Source: Ehretia macrophylla (Eukaryota; Streptophyta; Magnoliopsida; Boraginales; Ehretiaceae). From it: a stretch of 64,000 nt of DNA. Every line of letters starts with the position of its first letter. The stretch's first letter is position 1. The notes beneath the pieces are model-generated. The model searched no databases and was not told where the DNA came from. It worked only from the letters and a program-made list of their open reading frames with translations. A program made the translations under genes and the position numbers. Of the stretch, positions 12,701 to 26,689 are shown one piece after another. The DNA is taken from contig CM075770.1 in the NCBI GenBank assembly GCA_037974665.1, forward strand, positions 2,368,501 to 2,432,500. The letters run 5' to 3'.

Positions 12701-15284
12701 CCAACAGTAAAAAATAGATATAAGGACACATATGTGAGTACTATGGTGAACATTAGTCAAGCAGTGATTACAGTTACTTTTCCTACAACTAAGATACATT
12801 CGAAAGGAAACACGTAACAAGTCCCTCAACAAAGAAAAAAGGCCGTTATTTGTGTTTTCAGGCAATGGAAGTTTCCACCAATCTTCTCATATGAATATTC
12901 AACAACATTAGGAATCAATGTCAAGATACCCATCCACCAATCCTGTTTTTTGAGAAACAAACTCATCTTAGAAATGTTTTTAAGAATCAGTGTATCTCAT
13001 CCAGTAACAATATGATCTGCATATACATAATGCATACTTACAGAAGCTATAGCACAGCTTGTTGTTTATCATTCCATAAAAGTTTCTCTGTTTCTTAGCA
13101 CATAATGAACATACGGAAAAGAATTTTTGATTTCATATTGGAAGTCATACATACTCTTTGCTAGATGATACACAAGTTGGCTGTAGTTAGAAGGTAAAAC
13201 ATAATAAGCAAGAACCTCAAAAACTTAAAGTTCAAACCTTTAGGAACATTCATTTGTCGATCACTAGATTCTCCATTAGGTCGATTCGTATCTCCAGACT
13301 TGAAACAATTATACCTCGGTGGAAGACAACAAAAACTTGTATTTCGGAGTGTATGGAACTTATGAGTCCCATCGGAATCTTTCGATTGATTTCTTGATGA
13401 TCGCAAGCCGACGAAAACAAGTATGACTATAATTATGAGAGCCAGACCAATTCCCAAACTCCCAATAATCCACCAATAAGGCACGTGACCTTTATGATCC
13501 ACCTGATTTACTGGAAAGTAAATGAAATAATTATTATACTATCTATGAGAACAAAAGACCAATATAGCACACAATCATATAAGAAAAGAAAACGAATTGA
13601 ACATCTTCCTGTCATAGCTATTAGGATGGTTTTTCTTACAATATAGCCCTGTGATGGCATTCTTGACATAAGAAAATGAGGAGAGAAAAAGAACTATAGA
13701 AGAATGATAAAAAGGTAAAATGAACAGAGAATTATAACATATATCATTCTTAATAGAACTATGACTGCTCCAGAGCAGAATGGTAAGCCTAACAAATGCG
13801 TTGAAGTTGTATAACATAGCTCTTTGTAAAGTAAGCATTTCTTATCAGATATGAAGATATCAAACCTACTTTCGGTTATATGCAGGATATAACTTCAAAA
13901 TGGACTCATAAGAGAAGAAATCTAGCATGGTGGTGTTTTAGAGGTTGACGCTTACATAACTTCTTCCCGTGACAATCACCAAATTAAAGGATGACACTAT
14001 AAGAGAAAATATTTGTCTTCCAAATATGTATCTTATTCTAAAACAAAAGCATCTAAAATTATCAGCAAAAGTGCATTCCATTACTAAAGAGCTAAAATTT
14101 GAACCTTCTATACCTTCAACATCATTGGCAGATGGTGCTGGAACAGGAGTGGGAGGAATGTCATTCTTCACTGGGTAAGGTTCACCGGGAACTAAAACCG
14201 AACAAATAAAGAAAGTAAAACAGATTATGGATATAAACAACATAATCAATATCTATTTAGACAGAACAATTGTAATTGTCAATTATAATCATTATCATGC
14301 AGTCAAAACATACAATTACTTGCAAAGATGCTATGAGTATGATAAACTTGAGCACATCAAAAGCATCTAGCCAAAACCAATATGAAGTAATAGTGAACCA
14401 AGTCATTATAAATTGACCACAGTTCAATTACTCATCGTGCCAAACAGAACGGAACCACAGTTCAAGACCACCAAGTTGACAATAATAGTGAACCAAGTCA
14501 TTATAAATTGACCACAGATCTCTTATAGAACCGATGCGGGATGGGGTATCACATGAACAATGATACAACTGATATCAAAATCAGAAGCATAACAAGAATT
14601 ATGAGTAAACAATGAAAACTTCATACCTGAATTAAGTGGTATGTAATATAGTGCACCAACTGTAACATTATTAGGATTTGCAATACCATTCACAGACTCA
14701 ATACTATCCATACTAACACCAAACCTACTAGCCAAAGACTCAATACTATCCCCATCTCTCATCACATAACTCATGAAATAATTCCACAGCCCACTTGAGC
14801 AACCACACATGAGCCTCAATGACACCACTGCACCTTTCCTTGCCTCCCTTGTGAAATTTGATGGAAAATAAGCCAAACCATGATAGGCATCAATCACCAT
14901 ATCAAATACAGATCCATTGTTCTCTCTCACAGTAAAAGTAGTGTCGGTCAAGTACTTTTTAACAGTTGGTGCACAAGAACAGTTCTTTTTTATGAAAATA
15001 TAGTCTCTGCCATTGCCTTCAATGGTGATATCTTGAGGTAACACATCAAACATGCTTTGGATCACTGGTAAGGTCTGTTCTAGGGTGGGTTTAAAGGCCA
15101 AAAAAGATGTGCAAAGGCGTGTAGTGTCACTACAATTAAGTGGGGTGGGGTATGATGATGAGCAGCAGGGTTTGAAGAGTGTTTGCAGTATGAGTAGCCA
15201 TGCAAGTGTGATCAAGATTGGTGCTTGTTGATAATTCATTGTCATCAAAGATTGAATCTTTGATGGATTTGGCTTGATGGTCAA
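9757..15284 (-). CDS. LYK3: LysM domain receptor-like kinase, LYK3 type
   Basis: A plasma-membrane receptor kinase of the LysM class that perceives N-acetylglucosamine-containing ligands such as chitin oligomers. Exons in transcription order: 15284-14627, 14191-14114, 13510-13238, 12585-12440, 12345-12256, 12149-12044, 11760-11609, 11523-11426, 11337-11190, 10367-10260, 9921-9757; all phases agree. The upstream ATG at 15284 gives 673 residues, but the ATG at 15239 ([20 protein letters not shown]) starts directly with a signal peptide and gives 658; I prefer the latter. The ectodomain has three LysM regions separated by CxC motifs (NCSC, MCGC), ending [20 protein letters not shown]. One membrane span follows ([20 protein letters not shown]). 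The kinase looks active: [12 protein letters not shown] loop, VAIKRM lysine, [18 protein letters not shown] and APEYL. Closest in wording to Arabidopsis LYK3 (At1g51940). Paralogue assignment is by memory of sequence, not by alignment. Confidence 0.96.
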
Positions 15285-17164
15285 GTGAATTTAGTAAGCT
15301 AAGTTTGTAAAATGCTTGAGAAACAGAAAAAGAAAGGAAAAAAAAAAAACAGAGAGTTTTGCAGAGTGCCTTAAGTTTGAGAATAAGCTTGTAGGATGCT
15401 TGGGGAAACAGAAAAACATGGAACCTTTCAGAGATATTGCAGGCCTATTTGTCTTAAGTTTGAGATCTTTCTGATTGTGTGTGTGTGTGTTTGGGTTTTT
15501 TTTTTCTTTTTTCTTTTTTGGGCGCGGGTGTGGGGGTTGGGGTGGGGGACGGGGGAGGTTGTTATTTTGGAAGGGTGACGAGAGAGATTTTTGTTTACTT
15601 CTTTCTTTTTATATTGAGAAAGTCGAGTCGCGAATCACATTAACTTTCCTATGATTCAATAGTAATATGATTCAATACATGTAACAGTAAAGCAAAGATA
15701 GAAAAATGAAGACTCAAAACTCAAAATTTTGTGTTTTAGTAGTATAATTTCAATACATGTAACAATTTGATTATGTTAAAAAACGTGTAAATCTTAAAAT
15801 CTTTAATTTACAACCGAAGACTTTTGCTTTCTTCTCACCCCTGAGGCCAACAGAGGATATTGTGGTGTGTTCTTTTTGGCAGAAAACAGTGGGCTGTGAC
15901 TTTTGTTGAACGACTGGTAACTCAGAGGACAGTAAAAGAAGGGAAAGCGACTGCCATGTTATTGAACTAATAGAGAGGCACACAAGAACATCAAAAAAAC
16001 TGGTGTTTAGTGGGTAAACCAGTAGTGTAATTCACCTAATACAATTTGACATTGAAAACTTTCATTATGATTGAGGTTTGATGTAACCAGATTTGGGAAA
16101 AATATGATTCCGTGGGATAAACCAAACTCTTTATTAGGTAAAGTCGGTTATATCAATTTGATAATATTACTCGATCTTGTTAAGAATATATTTGTTAAGA
16201 GTTGTCTTCTCAATTAATTTTATATAAAAGAAGTTTTATTTTAATATTTTCATTCAACTTATTTTAAATATTTTTTTATCTCTCGTCTGGGTTTTTATTG
16301 ATTCGGGAGATGATTGATAATCATTGTATTCTATCATCTTACTATTATTGATCCTGCAGTGATATGTATGCAATTTAATAATAAAGCTTGCCGAAAATGG
16401 GTAATCTTGTGTGCCCGTATGGTTAAGTTTTGTGGGTAATCTGCGTCTTTCTTTTTTTATTTATTTAATGATAGGAAACTTTTTTAAAAAAATTCTCATC
16501 AATTATAAATTCTAAAATACATGACCTTATTTAAAGAAGAGATAATCAAGATTAAGAAGACACATAACTTATGCCTCTAAAACAATAATTTTTTAACTGA
16601 TTTGAACTTACACGTAAATAAATTTTTTATTTATGTATCAAAATCTCTAACACTAAACTATCCTCTTGTAATTTAAGAGAAAAATAATATTTGAACATCA
16701 GTCGATTGATCTGACTCTAATATAAATACACACATAAGCCCATTATTTATTTCATGATCGGATAAACTAACGTTTGTAAAAAAATTTCTTTCGTTATATA
16801 TGACGTGAAATTAATAGAATTTATGGTTAAAATAACTAAGATTAAATGCAGAGGCAATTTTGTTCGTTAAGTAACCATGTGGACCTGGCTTGTTTTGGGG
16901 AAAAGGAAAAGCACAGTTTGCGAGAGAGATGACAAAAAAAAAAACAAAGAAACGACAGTTGGGTGGGTCCCACACAACTGGCGCCAAATATCCAACAAAG
17001 TCGCCGATTATTTACCGAGCTATAACATTAAAAACCGTTGACTCATAAGTCAACTGTCCAGTAACCGACAACAAGGACCAGAATTAAGCCACTGCGAGAT
17101 TTTTTATTTTTATTTTTATCTGAAGAGAGACCTAATTTACTTTAAACACAATCAACAATTACAG
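15285..17164. other. Upstream region of LYK3
   Basis: This lies upstream of the minus-strand LYK3 gene and should contain its promoter. It holds a (GT)n run at about 15477-15491, a T-rich then G-rich stretch (15495-15570) and otherwise AT-rich sequence. A cluster of palindromic transcription-factor-like sites lies at 16955-17056 and is listed separately. No gene was seen. Confidence 0.5.
16955..17056. promoter_or_regulatory. Cluster of TCP-, E2F- and W-box-like motifs upstream of LYK3
   Basis: Within about 100 bp the sequence shows GTGGGTCCCAC, a palindromic match to the TCP-factor consensus, then TGGCGCCAAA, which matches the E2F consensus on the minus strand, and then a palindrome of two facing W-box cores, GTTGACTCATAAGTCAAC at 17037-17054. 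It lies 1.7-1.8 kb upstream of the LYK3 start. W-boxes bind WRKY factors and are common in immune-receptor promoters. Function here is inferred only from motif match. Confidence 0.4.
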
Positions 17165-17622
17165 CTTGTTTAGGTTTACATTTTTAGAGGAAAGTAAAGG
17201 AAGAAGAGGAGATAAGGCTCCATTTCCCGTGTTTAGATTAAAATTTTGAAATAAATAAAGGATATGAAGGGATACAAAAAAATTTTTATTTTTTTTAATT
17301 TGATGAGTTTTTTAAACCTTCTAATTTGGGGTGTTTGGAAGGAGAAAAGAAAATTTTCACCACAAAATATTCTTTTTCCCTACATATCTTAAGATTATAA
17401 AAATAAAAAAATAGTACTTAAGTAATTTTGTATTTAAAATTATCCATTTCTTTTTCTTTCCTTCTCCAATCTAAACAAAATATCAAAAGATCCTTCTCTT
17501 TCCTTTCTATTATTATTTTTTTGCAATCCAAACAAGATAATTAACTTCATTTCATTTCCTTTATTTATTTTTTCCTCCACTTTACTTTCCTTTTCATTCC
17601 TTTGTGCAATCCAAACACTATG
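17165..17622. mobile_element. MITE-like inverted-repeat element
   Basis: The left edge (CTTGTTTAGGTTTACA, then AGGAAAGTAAAGGA) and the reverse complement of the right edge (TAGTGTTTGGATTGCACA, then AGGAAAGTAAAG) match imperfectly as terminal inverted repeats. The interior is AT-rich with further partial copies of the same motif and no coding capacity. I could not identify a target duplication, so the superfamily is open; TIRs of the type TTTGGATTGCA occur in plant hAT and Harbinger MITEs. Confidence 0.45.
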
Positions 17623-20261
17623 TTAAGGTAGATCAAGGTATTTGGCCGAATGGTGATTATCAAAGAGGAAGATATCTTATCCCTTTTGTCTTACACCGTA
17701 TCCTAATTTCTGAGACATTTATAACGGCCAAGGATGGAGTCATTGGATGAATTATTCATCAGGACAAAAGAATCTTATGTAAACAGTACTTAATCAAAAT
17801 TTCATTTATTAAATTTCAGTATAAATGGAATTTTTTATGAAGAATTTGTTAGGATATACTCGATCCGGTTATAGCCTCCATACCGCAACTCGCTCCAAAT
17901 TTTTATTGAAAATGTGTGTTTTTAAGGTATTTAAAAAAATTATTTATATATGAGTATTACATTATGTGTTATGAACTTTTGCTAAATAAAAACTCTGAAT
18001 ACCACTCCTAAATAAGACCTCAATTTATTTTCAATTGTAGTTTCTTAATTCTACCACGATACCATTTTTTTTTTTTTTTGGGTCATTTAAATAACATTTC
18101 ATTTACTGTAGAAAACTTAATTACATAAAATGTTAAGCAACTCTAATTGGTGTAATGTCAGCATTAATCATTTAATCTGCTCTTTCTAATAATGAAGGAA
18201 TGTACACAATTTCAATTCCTTTGTAAATTTTCATCTATTCTACTTTCTGAAACTTAATCTACTGGCCTATTTCAATGATTTTTTTATTTATTTAAATAAT
18301 GTGAGAATCTAGTTGACGGATTTTGATCGATGATCTGATGAAATTTTATAAATTTTCGAATGTAACAATACACCCCATAAATAAAGACGAAATTTGAGAA
18401 TTTCTCGTGGCAGCGATATCACTTTATTTCAATGAAAAGTTGCTCTCACACATGGAGGAGCAATTGAATTGAATGCTTTTCAATAAGAAGAGACTTTGTG
18501 TCGCATGTAAACACTGGCGGGCAAGTTACGTCATGGACCATGCAAGTGCCTTGAAAGAAATTAGGCTCTGTTTGACCAGGTAGGCCCGCTCCTGTTCTCA
18601 AGACAATTGTAAAAATAAGCTGTGTCTGAGGCAATCGGGCAAACTGTCACGTTCATAACGACAACGACAAACGAGATTAGTATTATAAATTTAAAAATAA
18701 TTATTTAAAATTTAACTAATTTATAATAATTAAATCAAAAATAAATCACACATTTAATATATCTTTCATCAATGTAAGACATTAAATCAATTGATGAAGG
18801 CGCGAAAAAAGGCAAAACTGACACACGAACTCAAAGAGAGACTGAGCTCAAATTTGACTTCAAAATGATCTCCATTCTATATTATACGTGTTACATTTAG
18901 AAATGACTTATTAATTCAAAAAATACGATAAGGCAGCATTTGTTTAAAAAGTAGAAAATAAGTGATATCAAATAAACATCGAATCTAATCAAGGATTTAG
19001 AAGGTCAAAAATTAAAAACACATTAGGGAAACAATTAAGAGTGGTGTACTTAATACTAAATGCCATAAACTAGTCATATCGTGATATAACTTGAAAATGG
19101 TGGATCATTCATTCGAAAAATTTTAAATCTGTACGTTGAGTTGTCAGAGAAAAAATAGTAGACTTCACATATGTGTAGGACCCACTTATATAAATAATGG
19201 ATGAAAGTGACAAATATTTAAATGCAAGTGTATCCCTTCTTTTCTTGTTCTTCTTTATGGAGAATATTGTTTTTATCTAGGAAAAGCTTTATCCAACTCT
19301 CAGGAGAGCCTTGCCCGTCACAAAAAGAAAACATACACTTCTTCCTTTCCAGCTTTTGGGAGGGCGTGTTATTTACACGTCATGAAAAAATCAACAACTG
19401 ATTAATGTATCAACTACACTAGAAAGATGATCAAGCTCTACGAAGAAGGAAGGCTAACATGAAAATAAATCCATTGTAACGAGAATTTTGTGTATCAAAT
19501 TATTTTTTTTTTTTTTAATTTTTTTTTTTTTGGATGTGGAATTAGCTGGAAGACCATATTATATGGGCATAGTATAATGTAAACTTTGCAAGAAAGAACT
19601 AAAACGTAGCATAACACTCTTTTGTTATCCAAACAAATTATTTTCTCACGAGCTTTAGTAGTATGATGTAATCAATAGACAATAAGTACAACATTAATGA
19701 TGATATTAGTTTATGAAAACTTCTTTTTGTATGTCAATAAGACCGGATTTGTCGTACAAAATATATCTAATCCCACTATAATTTAATTTACTAATCTTGT
19801 CCGAGGTCTCACAACCTATAATTTTTATTTGTTTTTCATTTAAGCTTGGGCATAAGATCCAACATTTACACGTGGAATTCTCAATATAGAGTAGAACCAA
19901 AACATCCGGTAATCCGGACATGCGGGTCTTTGGGGAGTGTGTCCACTCCCTATTAAGGGCCGCACCATCTAAAATTCGAGGATGGGAAATATTTCATTTG
20001 AGCTTTCCATTTTTTACTGCTGGTGGGGGAGGCTCAAAGTAGAGTACAGTGTAATTTGGCATTTGTGGGCTTAGTTTTCACACTTCCATCTACTTGTCAG
20101 AACCACGATTGTAATCTTTGGGCATATGTAGTTATTGGGCTTGAAGATTCAACTGCATGAGCAATAGTGTCTAAAACAAGTCAAGAAGAAGACTGCAACA
20201 TCCATTGGAAGTGTGATGAAGCTCATAGTACAAACGTGACAATACATGGCATGAACTCCAA
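17623..20261. other. Gene-free AT-rich intergenic DNA
   Basis: I found no coding sequence with protein-like composition, no RNA gene and no clear element. T-runs lie at about 18065-18080 and 19501-19531. A GC-richer patch at 19920-19970 is too short to interpret. Confidence 0.5.
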
Positions 20262-20335
20262 AGAGTTAGTTTAGTGGTGTAGTATTTGAGACGTGAGCGA
20301 GAGACTTCCTCATATCTCAAATTCAAATGAATCAA
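20262..20335 (+). repeat. Degraded tRNA-derived SINE head
   Basis: TAGTTTAGTGG at about 20267-20277 matches the RNA polymerase III box A pattern, and about 50 bp later ATCTCAAATTCAAAT resembles a decayed box B. The spacing fits a tRNA-derived SINE head. No foldable tRNA cloverleaf is evident, so I do not call a tRNA gene. Confidence 0.35.
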
Positions 20336-20954
20336 GAAACTACGTTTTTTTGGCCAGTTTCGATAACTGTTGTGTATGACTAACTTGAATTATGTATTCT
20401 CCCAAACGAGGTCATATGTCTCAAAATTTAGCACTCTTAATATAACCTAAAGGCTTCTCAAGACGAGTTCCCAATCATCAAAAACGAAAAAAATAAAAAT
20501 AAAATGACGCATGGCACGAGGACCAGTAGAGTTAATTTTTTCACCTAAAATGGATTCAATCAACAAATTAAACTCCAGCAAAACCTTAGAACGAACAATC
20601 TCTTCGGTAACATTTTGTAACATTTTTTAAATCTCGTACCTTAGAAAGATTTTTTCAAGCGAATATCATGATAAGCATAAGGGACCATTAGTTTTTAAAA
20701 AAGCTAAAAACCAGAAACGAAAAATAACTGATATAGGTAAAGATTTCGTGCATGCATATGTACCCTTCGGCATATTATATCTGGGCTCATTTACAGATCT
20801 TTTTATCGGCCTGGCCCGTTTAAGACTACAGATTTGGCCCACTTAAACTAAAAATTCTTTTGTTCTATTTCATTTCGTCTAAATCATTTATGGCAATATA
20901 TCTACACATCAGAGAGAGGATGCTAGTCATCCTCTAATCACCCCAGGCCATCAC

Positions 20955-21045
20955 TGGGAATCTTGACGTAATGGTAAGATTGTTACGGTATAATTTCAAG
21001 GTCACAAATTCAATTTGTGAAGTAAGATTGCATATAGTAGACCTT
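20955..21045 (+). repeat. Degraded SINE (Au-like)
   Basis: A box A-like TTGACGTAATGGTAAGAT is followed by a box B-like AAATTCAATTT and then AAGTAAGATTGCATATAGTAG with GACCT, which resembles the conserved GTAAGGNTGCGTACA-type block of plant Au SINEs. The copy is strongly diverged. Confidence 0.4.
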
Positions 21046-21509
21046 AAAATAAATTTAGATATTCCTAAATCCTATATATGGTGAGAATTAATTTTGTACA
21101 CCAGACAATCTTTTTATAATAATTTCCTATGTGATAATCAATTGAGCCTCACAAGCCTCATATAAGCCCCCAATAAAGTGGGTTGCAGGGAAGTTGTGGG
21201 AGCAATAATCAATATGGACGCTATTGGATCTAAACAGTTTGAATTTTATATAGAGTGTCGGCTTCACACCATTGTAAGGTTCAAACAATCCAGCCATCCA
21301 AACGCAAATCTTTTCCACAATCAACTTTGTGTAAAGCACTAAATCTCAGTTGTGCAAAATGTGGAAGTGGAAGTAGTGCTGCCATATCTGCTGGCTGCTA
21401 CTCTTGGAACGTCTTGACTTGATCATTGTGTGCTGCGGTGCTGGTCTTGCTCAACAAAGCACGCATGGCCGCTTGTTTTGAATTCTGAAGAAAACTATGA
21501 GTAGTGTGA

Positions 21510-21600
21510 CTCCAAACAGTAGAGTTATTGTCGTATGATATAGAGATTATCTGTTCGAGTTCAAAATACAGCCTCTTGTAAATATGTAAGTTAAGACTGA
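21510..21600 (+). repeat. Second degraded SINE (Au-like)
   Basis: CTGTTCGAGTTCAAAATACA contains a box B match (GTTCGAGTTC), and the next stretch, CAGCCTCTTGTAAATATG then GTAAGTTAAGACTG, parallels the body of plant Au-type SINEs. It lies about 500 bp from the previous copy in the same orientation. Confidence 0.4.
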
Positions 21601-24600
21601 ATAAATTTTAAAGTCAATTGGAACCTTTTTTGAACATTGCGTATAACGGGAGTTTAGTATACTAAATTGCAGTTTAGTAAAAGGACTCGTGTAACATTGT
21701 TAATTAGCTAATGATAATTATTAGAACAATTGAAGCACAATAATGCAATAAAAATCTTTGTTGAAAGAAAGGATGGGAAAAAGGAAAAAGGGTCGATAAA
21801 GTAGGAAGATGACATCGCATGGCAAGAAAGTTGCTAACCATCATTTTCACTGTTAATTATTTTAGTAACACCGTACATGAGCTCATTTAAGATAAACGTT
21901 GACCATAGCAATCATGCTTTTTTTTTTTTTTTTTTGGTCGGACATAACTATCATGTTAACTCAAGGAAAAAAAAGGAAGATGTTGAGGAAACAACTATTC
22001 ATGGTAAGTTTTTCGCTATAAAATAAATGTATATATTTAAAAAAAGAAAAGAAGGGCTATTTTTTTCTATTATGACAAAATATTCACCTTAAGCAGTATT
22101 ATATTAATTTCACTCTAAAATTATAAACCTTGTAGTATAGCGAAGCGTCTCAAAAACATGTTCTAAGTTAGTCAAAAGTTAAATAATTTTTATGATAAGA
22201 GATAATAAATTTAAATTTAAGACATTTAATTACAACAAATCGAATCAGATTGCTTCACCCAACCTTTGCGGGCTAAGGGCCAAAATTGTTAATTTGAGGA
22301 AGATCATCTCATAATTAAACTCATAAAAAAGAAACCTTAGCTTTTGAACAAAGGTCCATGAACTAACTTTAAGACTTTTAACATTTAAAGGTCCATGAAC
22401 TAACTTTAAAACACCAAATGTGTAACAATTTTAGTGGGAATGAAGAGATCGACTAACTTTTTCTTCTTACAATAAAGGGTAGTTGGTCAGACGGTCTGCG
22501 CAGCAAGACTATACAGAAATTGAATTATAGTTCTCTCGTTTCTTTTTCAGGGAACCTTGAAAGTGAATTAAATCCACTTGTGACTTTTGCCTCTATGTCT
22601 AGATTAACATCACCAACGTTTTCAAACCAAAGAGGACCCTACATGATTCTTGATTTCTCTTCTATTTATTGCGGTCTTGCCAAATAGAGTAAATTTACTT
22701 ATTTTCTCTATATACGATACCTACTTTGGAATATTTTGTTTTTCACAATAAGGAATACTTTTAGGAAGTGTTATAAGTTCAAATTAAGATAAATTTTAAA
22801 ATACATGATCTCAATCAGAAGAAATATGTTCTAAATTAATTACACACAAAGTTTATCGATCTGACATAAAAAAACATATCTTCTAGATTGATTCAAACGC
22901 AATAGATAAATAAATTTTCGATCTACATTCTAAACTCTCTATGACTAGAGTTAATTTGGTATATTTTCTTGAAAAAGTAAGCCTCTTAGATCATAAAGTT
23001 CTAAAGAGGGTTGATGATAAGCTTGGTGGTCTTGGTGGTTAGGTGGTTGATAATGAAGGGAGTTAAGAATTCAAGAAGAATGAAGAATAATGTGGTCCAG
23101 CCACACGTGTTTTGCTTACTAATTTCAACCTTCCACTATGATATATATTCCTCATGTCCCGATTAAAATATATAATAAAACAACAATACATTAATAGAAT
23201 TCGAATATATGGACTATCCCGTCCATTTAGGCTTTCAGTAAAGGCAATATCAATATGATGCTGCACAGCAGTTGGTAGTTAGATTTTACCGAATAATTTA
23301 ATAATTATATTCTATTAATTGAGTTTTTACATCATTTATTAGAAAATATAATGCTGCATAGGGTTGATGGTAGGTGATGCTACACAGTCCTTTTGCCCTC
23401 GTCATGTTGGGTGCAATGCTTACATGGTGGATGCTTCTCCGAAATGGGTAACAAGTGCTCTTAAAAAATTATTCATGCATCATGAAATTGAATAAATGAT
23501 GATGATATAGAAATTATCATGTTTCATGCATACACCTTTTCGGTAATGACTTCCGTTTGGCCCAACAACCCTCTAATTAACATTTGGATCTCATCATCAT
23601 GTGATGCTCACCTATATAATAGTCGCAATGGATGTACGTTAGCCAAATTGAAGCATTTTCATATCTTTTATTTTGAAATCGATGAACTCATCATTGGAGA
23701 ACCATGTGGGATTTGATATAAGGTTACTAATTTTGTGGTGTAGTAGTATGTCCACTAACACATACTTTAAATTAATTAAAAGTCAGATAATATTTATAAT
23801 AAAAGAATACAAGTTCAAACTTGATAATTTTGGACACTACCCGACTACTCTGCTGAACCCTTTGAGGTTCAATGCTTCCCCTTGGCACCGATATGATCAT
23901 GAAATAAGGTCGGCATGGTTCAATTAATGTATTGTCACTAATTTTTTTGGTTGAGGAAAAAAAAAATAAAGGACATTAATGTTGTGTATGAGAGAAATAG
24001 AGTATACGTGCTTACGTTGGTAATACTAAATCTTAATCATGGCATAAGAAAACATGTCATCCTCAAAGTAAAGGTACTAGACTTCATAAACCCTAATCAT
24101 AGGTGGGATCATTAACATAATTATTTTAAGAATGAAAGCAAACAGTAATTATTAGTCTCATTTGGCTTACAATCTCCTTTTTCTGAAAAGGAAGCCTTTC
24201 TAGATACATTGCTTCATAGGTGCAACTAATATTTCTCAAGAGAATCCACAAACAAAAAGGATTATAATTTATAGCGCGTGGGTCTTATTCAAGTCTAGCT
24301 TCTTCGAGAGTCTCATCACGCTTATGATTATCATAATAACAGAGTAACACTTTCATCTGATAATCAAAAATATAATCCGAATAAAAGCATTTGAGTACAA
24401 CTTTCATCTGTTTAAATCATATATCTTAAAATTTAATATTTATAATGTAAGTTTGAAAAAATTCATAACGGCAGTCATAAAAAGAACAAAAAAAGATCTC
24501 CTTGATCAAGTGCCACCAAGTGACCAAATATGATAAACCCTACATAAATGGACCCAAGAGCAAAAGAAAGAGAAAGGAAAAGGACAATGAGCAAGAAACA

Positions 24601-25889
24601 CTTATCTTTAAAAGACAGTGATGGAAGCAATCAGTGAAGTGAAGATAAAATTGGATGCTACAAGATGAGCATTAATCAAAGATAGATAGATAGATAGCTT
24701 CATGAATTGTATATAGCACTTGAGGGACCTACCCACAAAGCAAAAGTGAGAAGCTGTAGATGATGATATTAATTAAAAAGATGTTGATGAAAACGTGGAA
24801 ATTTTTGTTGCTTGTACAAAAGGAACAACAGTCCCTAACAGCATATATGAAATGTTCCTTGTTCTCAACCAACTTTCAAATATGCAAAGGACATGAGCAT
24901 AGATTTTCGATAAGGAAAGCTGGAAAGATAAAGACATCAAAGATGTGGCAATGCCATTGCCACTTCCACTTAGAAGTTTTGTGTAAATGTATCGCCATGT
25001 AATTATTAAGTATTTTGATTTAAGTTCTTTTCTTTTTAAAACGTGAGATGAAATAACTCAATTGAAACATAATAATCATTATGAAACTGAATAATATTGC
25101 TTATTCTAGTATATATATGTATATGTATGACACGTGCTCGGGTACTATCTTCAATAACAGAGCCATTAGTTGTGAGCAGCACTTTTCAATTGTTTTAAAA
25201 AATATGTATATTTTTAAAGTATTTTTAATTTAAAAAATTAATTTAGCATCTATTAAAAAAAATATTCATATATAAGTATTAATTGCGTCTTTTAATTTCC
25301 ACTGAACATAAATCCTGAAGTCACCCTTGATTATGTTATCTACAATAGTTATATTTCATTGGAAAAAAAAAAACATAGAGGGAAAAAATTTATCCTACAG
25401 TCATGAATATTTGGAAATATCTATAACCATGCTCATCATCACATGCTATAGAGTAAAGAGAAAAACGAAAACCAGTAATCATATATAGCAACTTAGGTTT
25501 ATGGATGATAATAGACAAGCAATGTACTCACAAATTGGGTAACACGATTAGGTAATCACCAATTATAATTAGTAATTGTGAGGGTAAAACGATCAAGTAA
25601 TCACTAATAAAAATAAGTACTTGTGAGTTCGAAGGCCTCCATTATATAATAAATAAATAAATAAATAAACCAACCTATTGATATCGCTTATGACCTTATA
25701 AAGAGATGTTATATTATAGGAGATGTGAGTAATATTTTGCCATTATGCGTCCAGGCTGCATTTTATTTCCTTTCTTGTTTTCTCTTTATGTTCCAAGATT
25801 TTGTAATGATTGAGGAGAGGTTGGAAGAAGGCGTTTCGTTAGTGGGTTTGGTTTGTGTCAAAGCCTAGTATGCACTTAGGTTATTTTTA
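21601..25889. other. Gene-free AT-rich intergenic DNA
   Basis: No gene recognised. Small features are a direct repeat of AAGGTCCATGAACTAACTTT at 22351 and again at about 22389, a (GATA)4 run at 24681-24697, a T-run at 21919-21936 and an (AAAT)n run near 25647-25669. The open frames in this stretch are short and of low complexity. Confidence 0.5.
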
Positions 25890-26689
25890 ATGGAGTTTCT
25901 ATAATGAGTTTCTATCTATTATTTTAGAGACTTATATAGAGACTAAAATTAATTTTAGAGACTCACTTAGAGACCAAGGCAAAAAAATTATTTTAGAAAT
26001 CCATTTAAAGATTAAGATAAAAAAAATTTGAGTCTTTTTTTTGTATTAATTTTAATGTTACATAATAATTTGATTTTGTGTTATTTTTTGTCATGTGTTA
26101 CTTTTTTTAATTAAATATTATTTAGATTATCTCAACTTTTTAAAAGAATATTTTAATAAATAAATAAATAAATTGCGACAAAGATAACATTTAAAAAATT
26201 AGGACTACGTTTAATTATATAACTGAATGAAAAAAACTAATTAAAAATCTCTAATTTAAAAAAAGCTTAATTACAATTAAAAAATTACCTAAACTAAAAA
26301 AACATAAACAAAAAAAATAAAATAAAAAAACTATAAAAACTAAAAAAGTTTACCAAAGCAAAAAAACTAAACTAAAAAATTAAAATAAAAAAATAAAATA
26401 CAAAACCATAATTAAAAAAAAAGTCTAATTAAAAAACCCTAAATACACTACCTTAATTAAAAAATCTAATTATTTATTCTAATTTTTTAATTAGTTCTAA
26501 TTAATTCAAAACTCGTATTATAAGTTCCAAGTGTTCAAAATAATACTATCGTTAACTTTTAAACATAATAAATATTAGAGAAGTCAAGTTGAAATTTTGA
26601 AAGGTGATTTCATGAGTGTAAACGTAATTGTGGTAATTTTTCATTCAAATTTAGGGGATGATAGTAAAAAAAACAAAAGCAATACAAAG

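Noticed and set aside
20262-20335. tRNA gene
   Set aside because: Box A matches well, but no acceptor stem or cloverleaf could be found, so a SINE head is more likely.
24760-25002. 80-residue plus-strand frame in the gene desert
   Set aside because: Lys/Met/Phe-rich composition with no recognisable domain, splice context or repeat of the motif elsewhere; probably chance.
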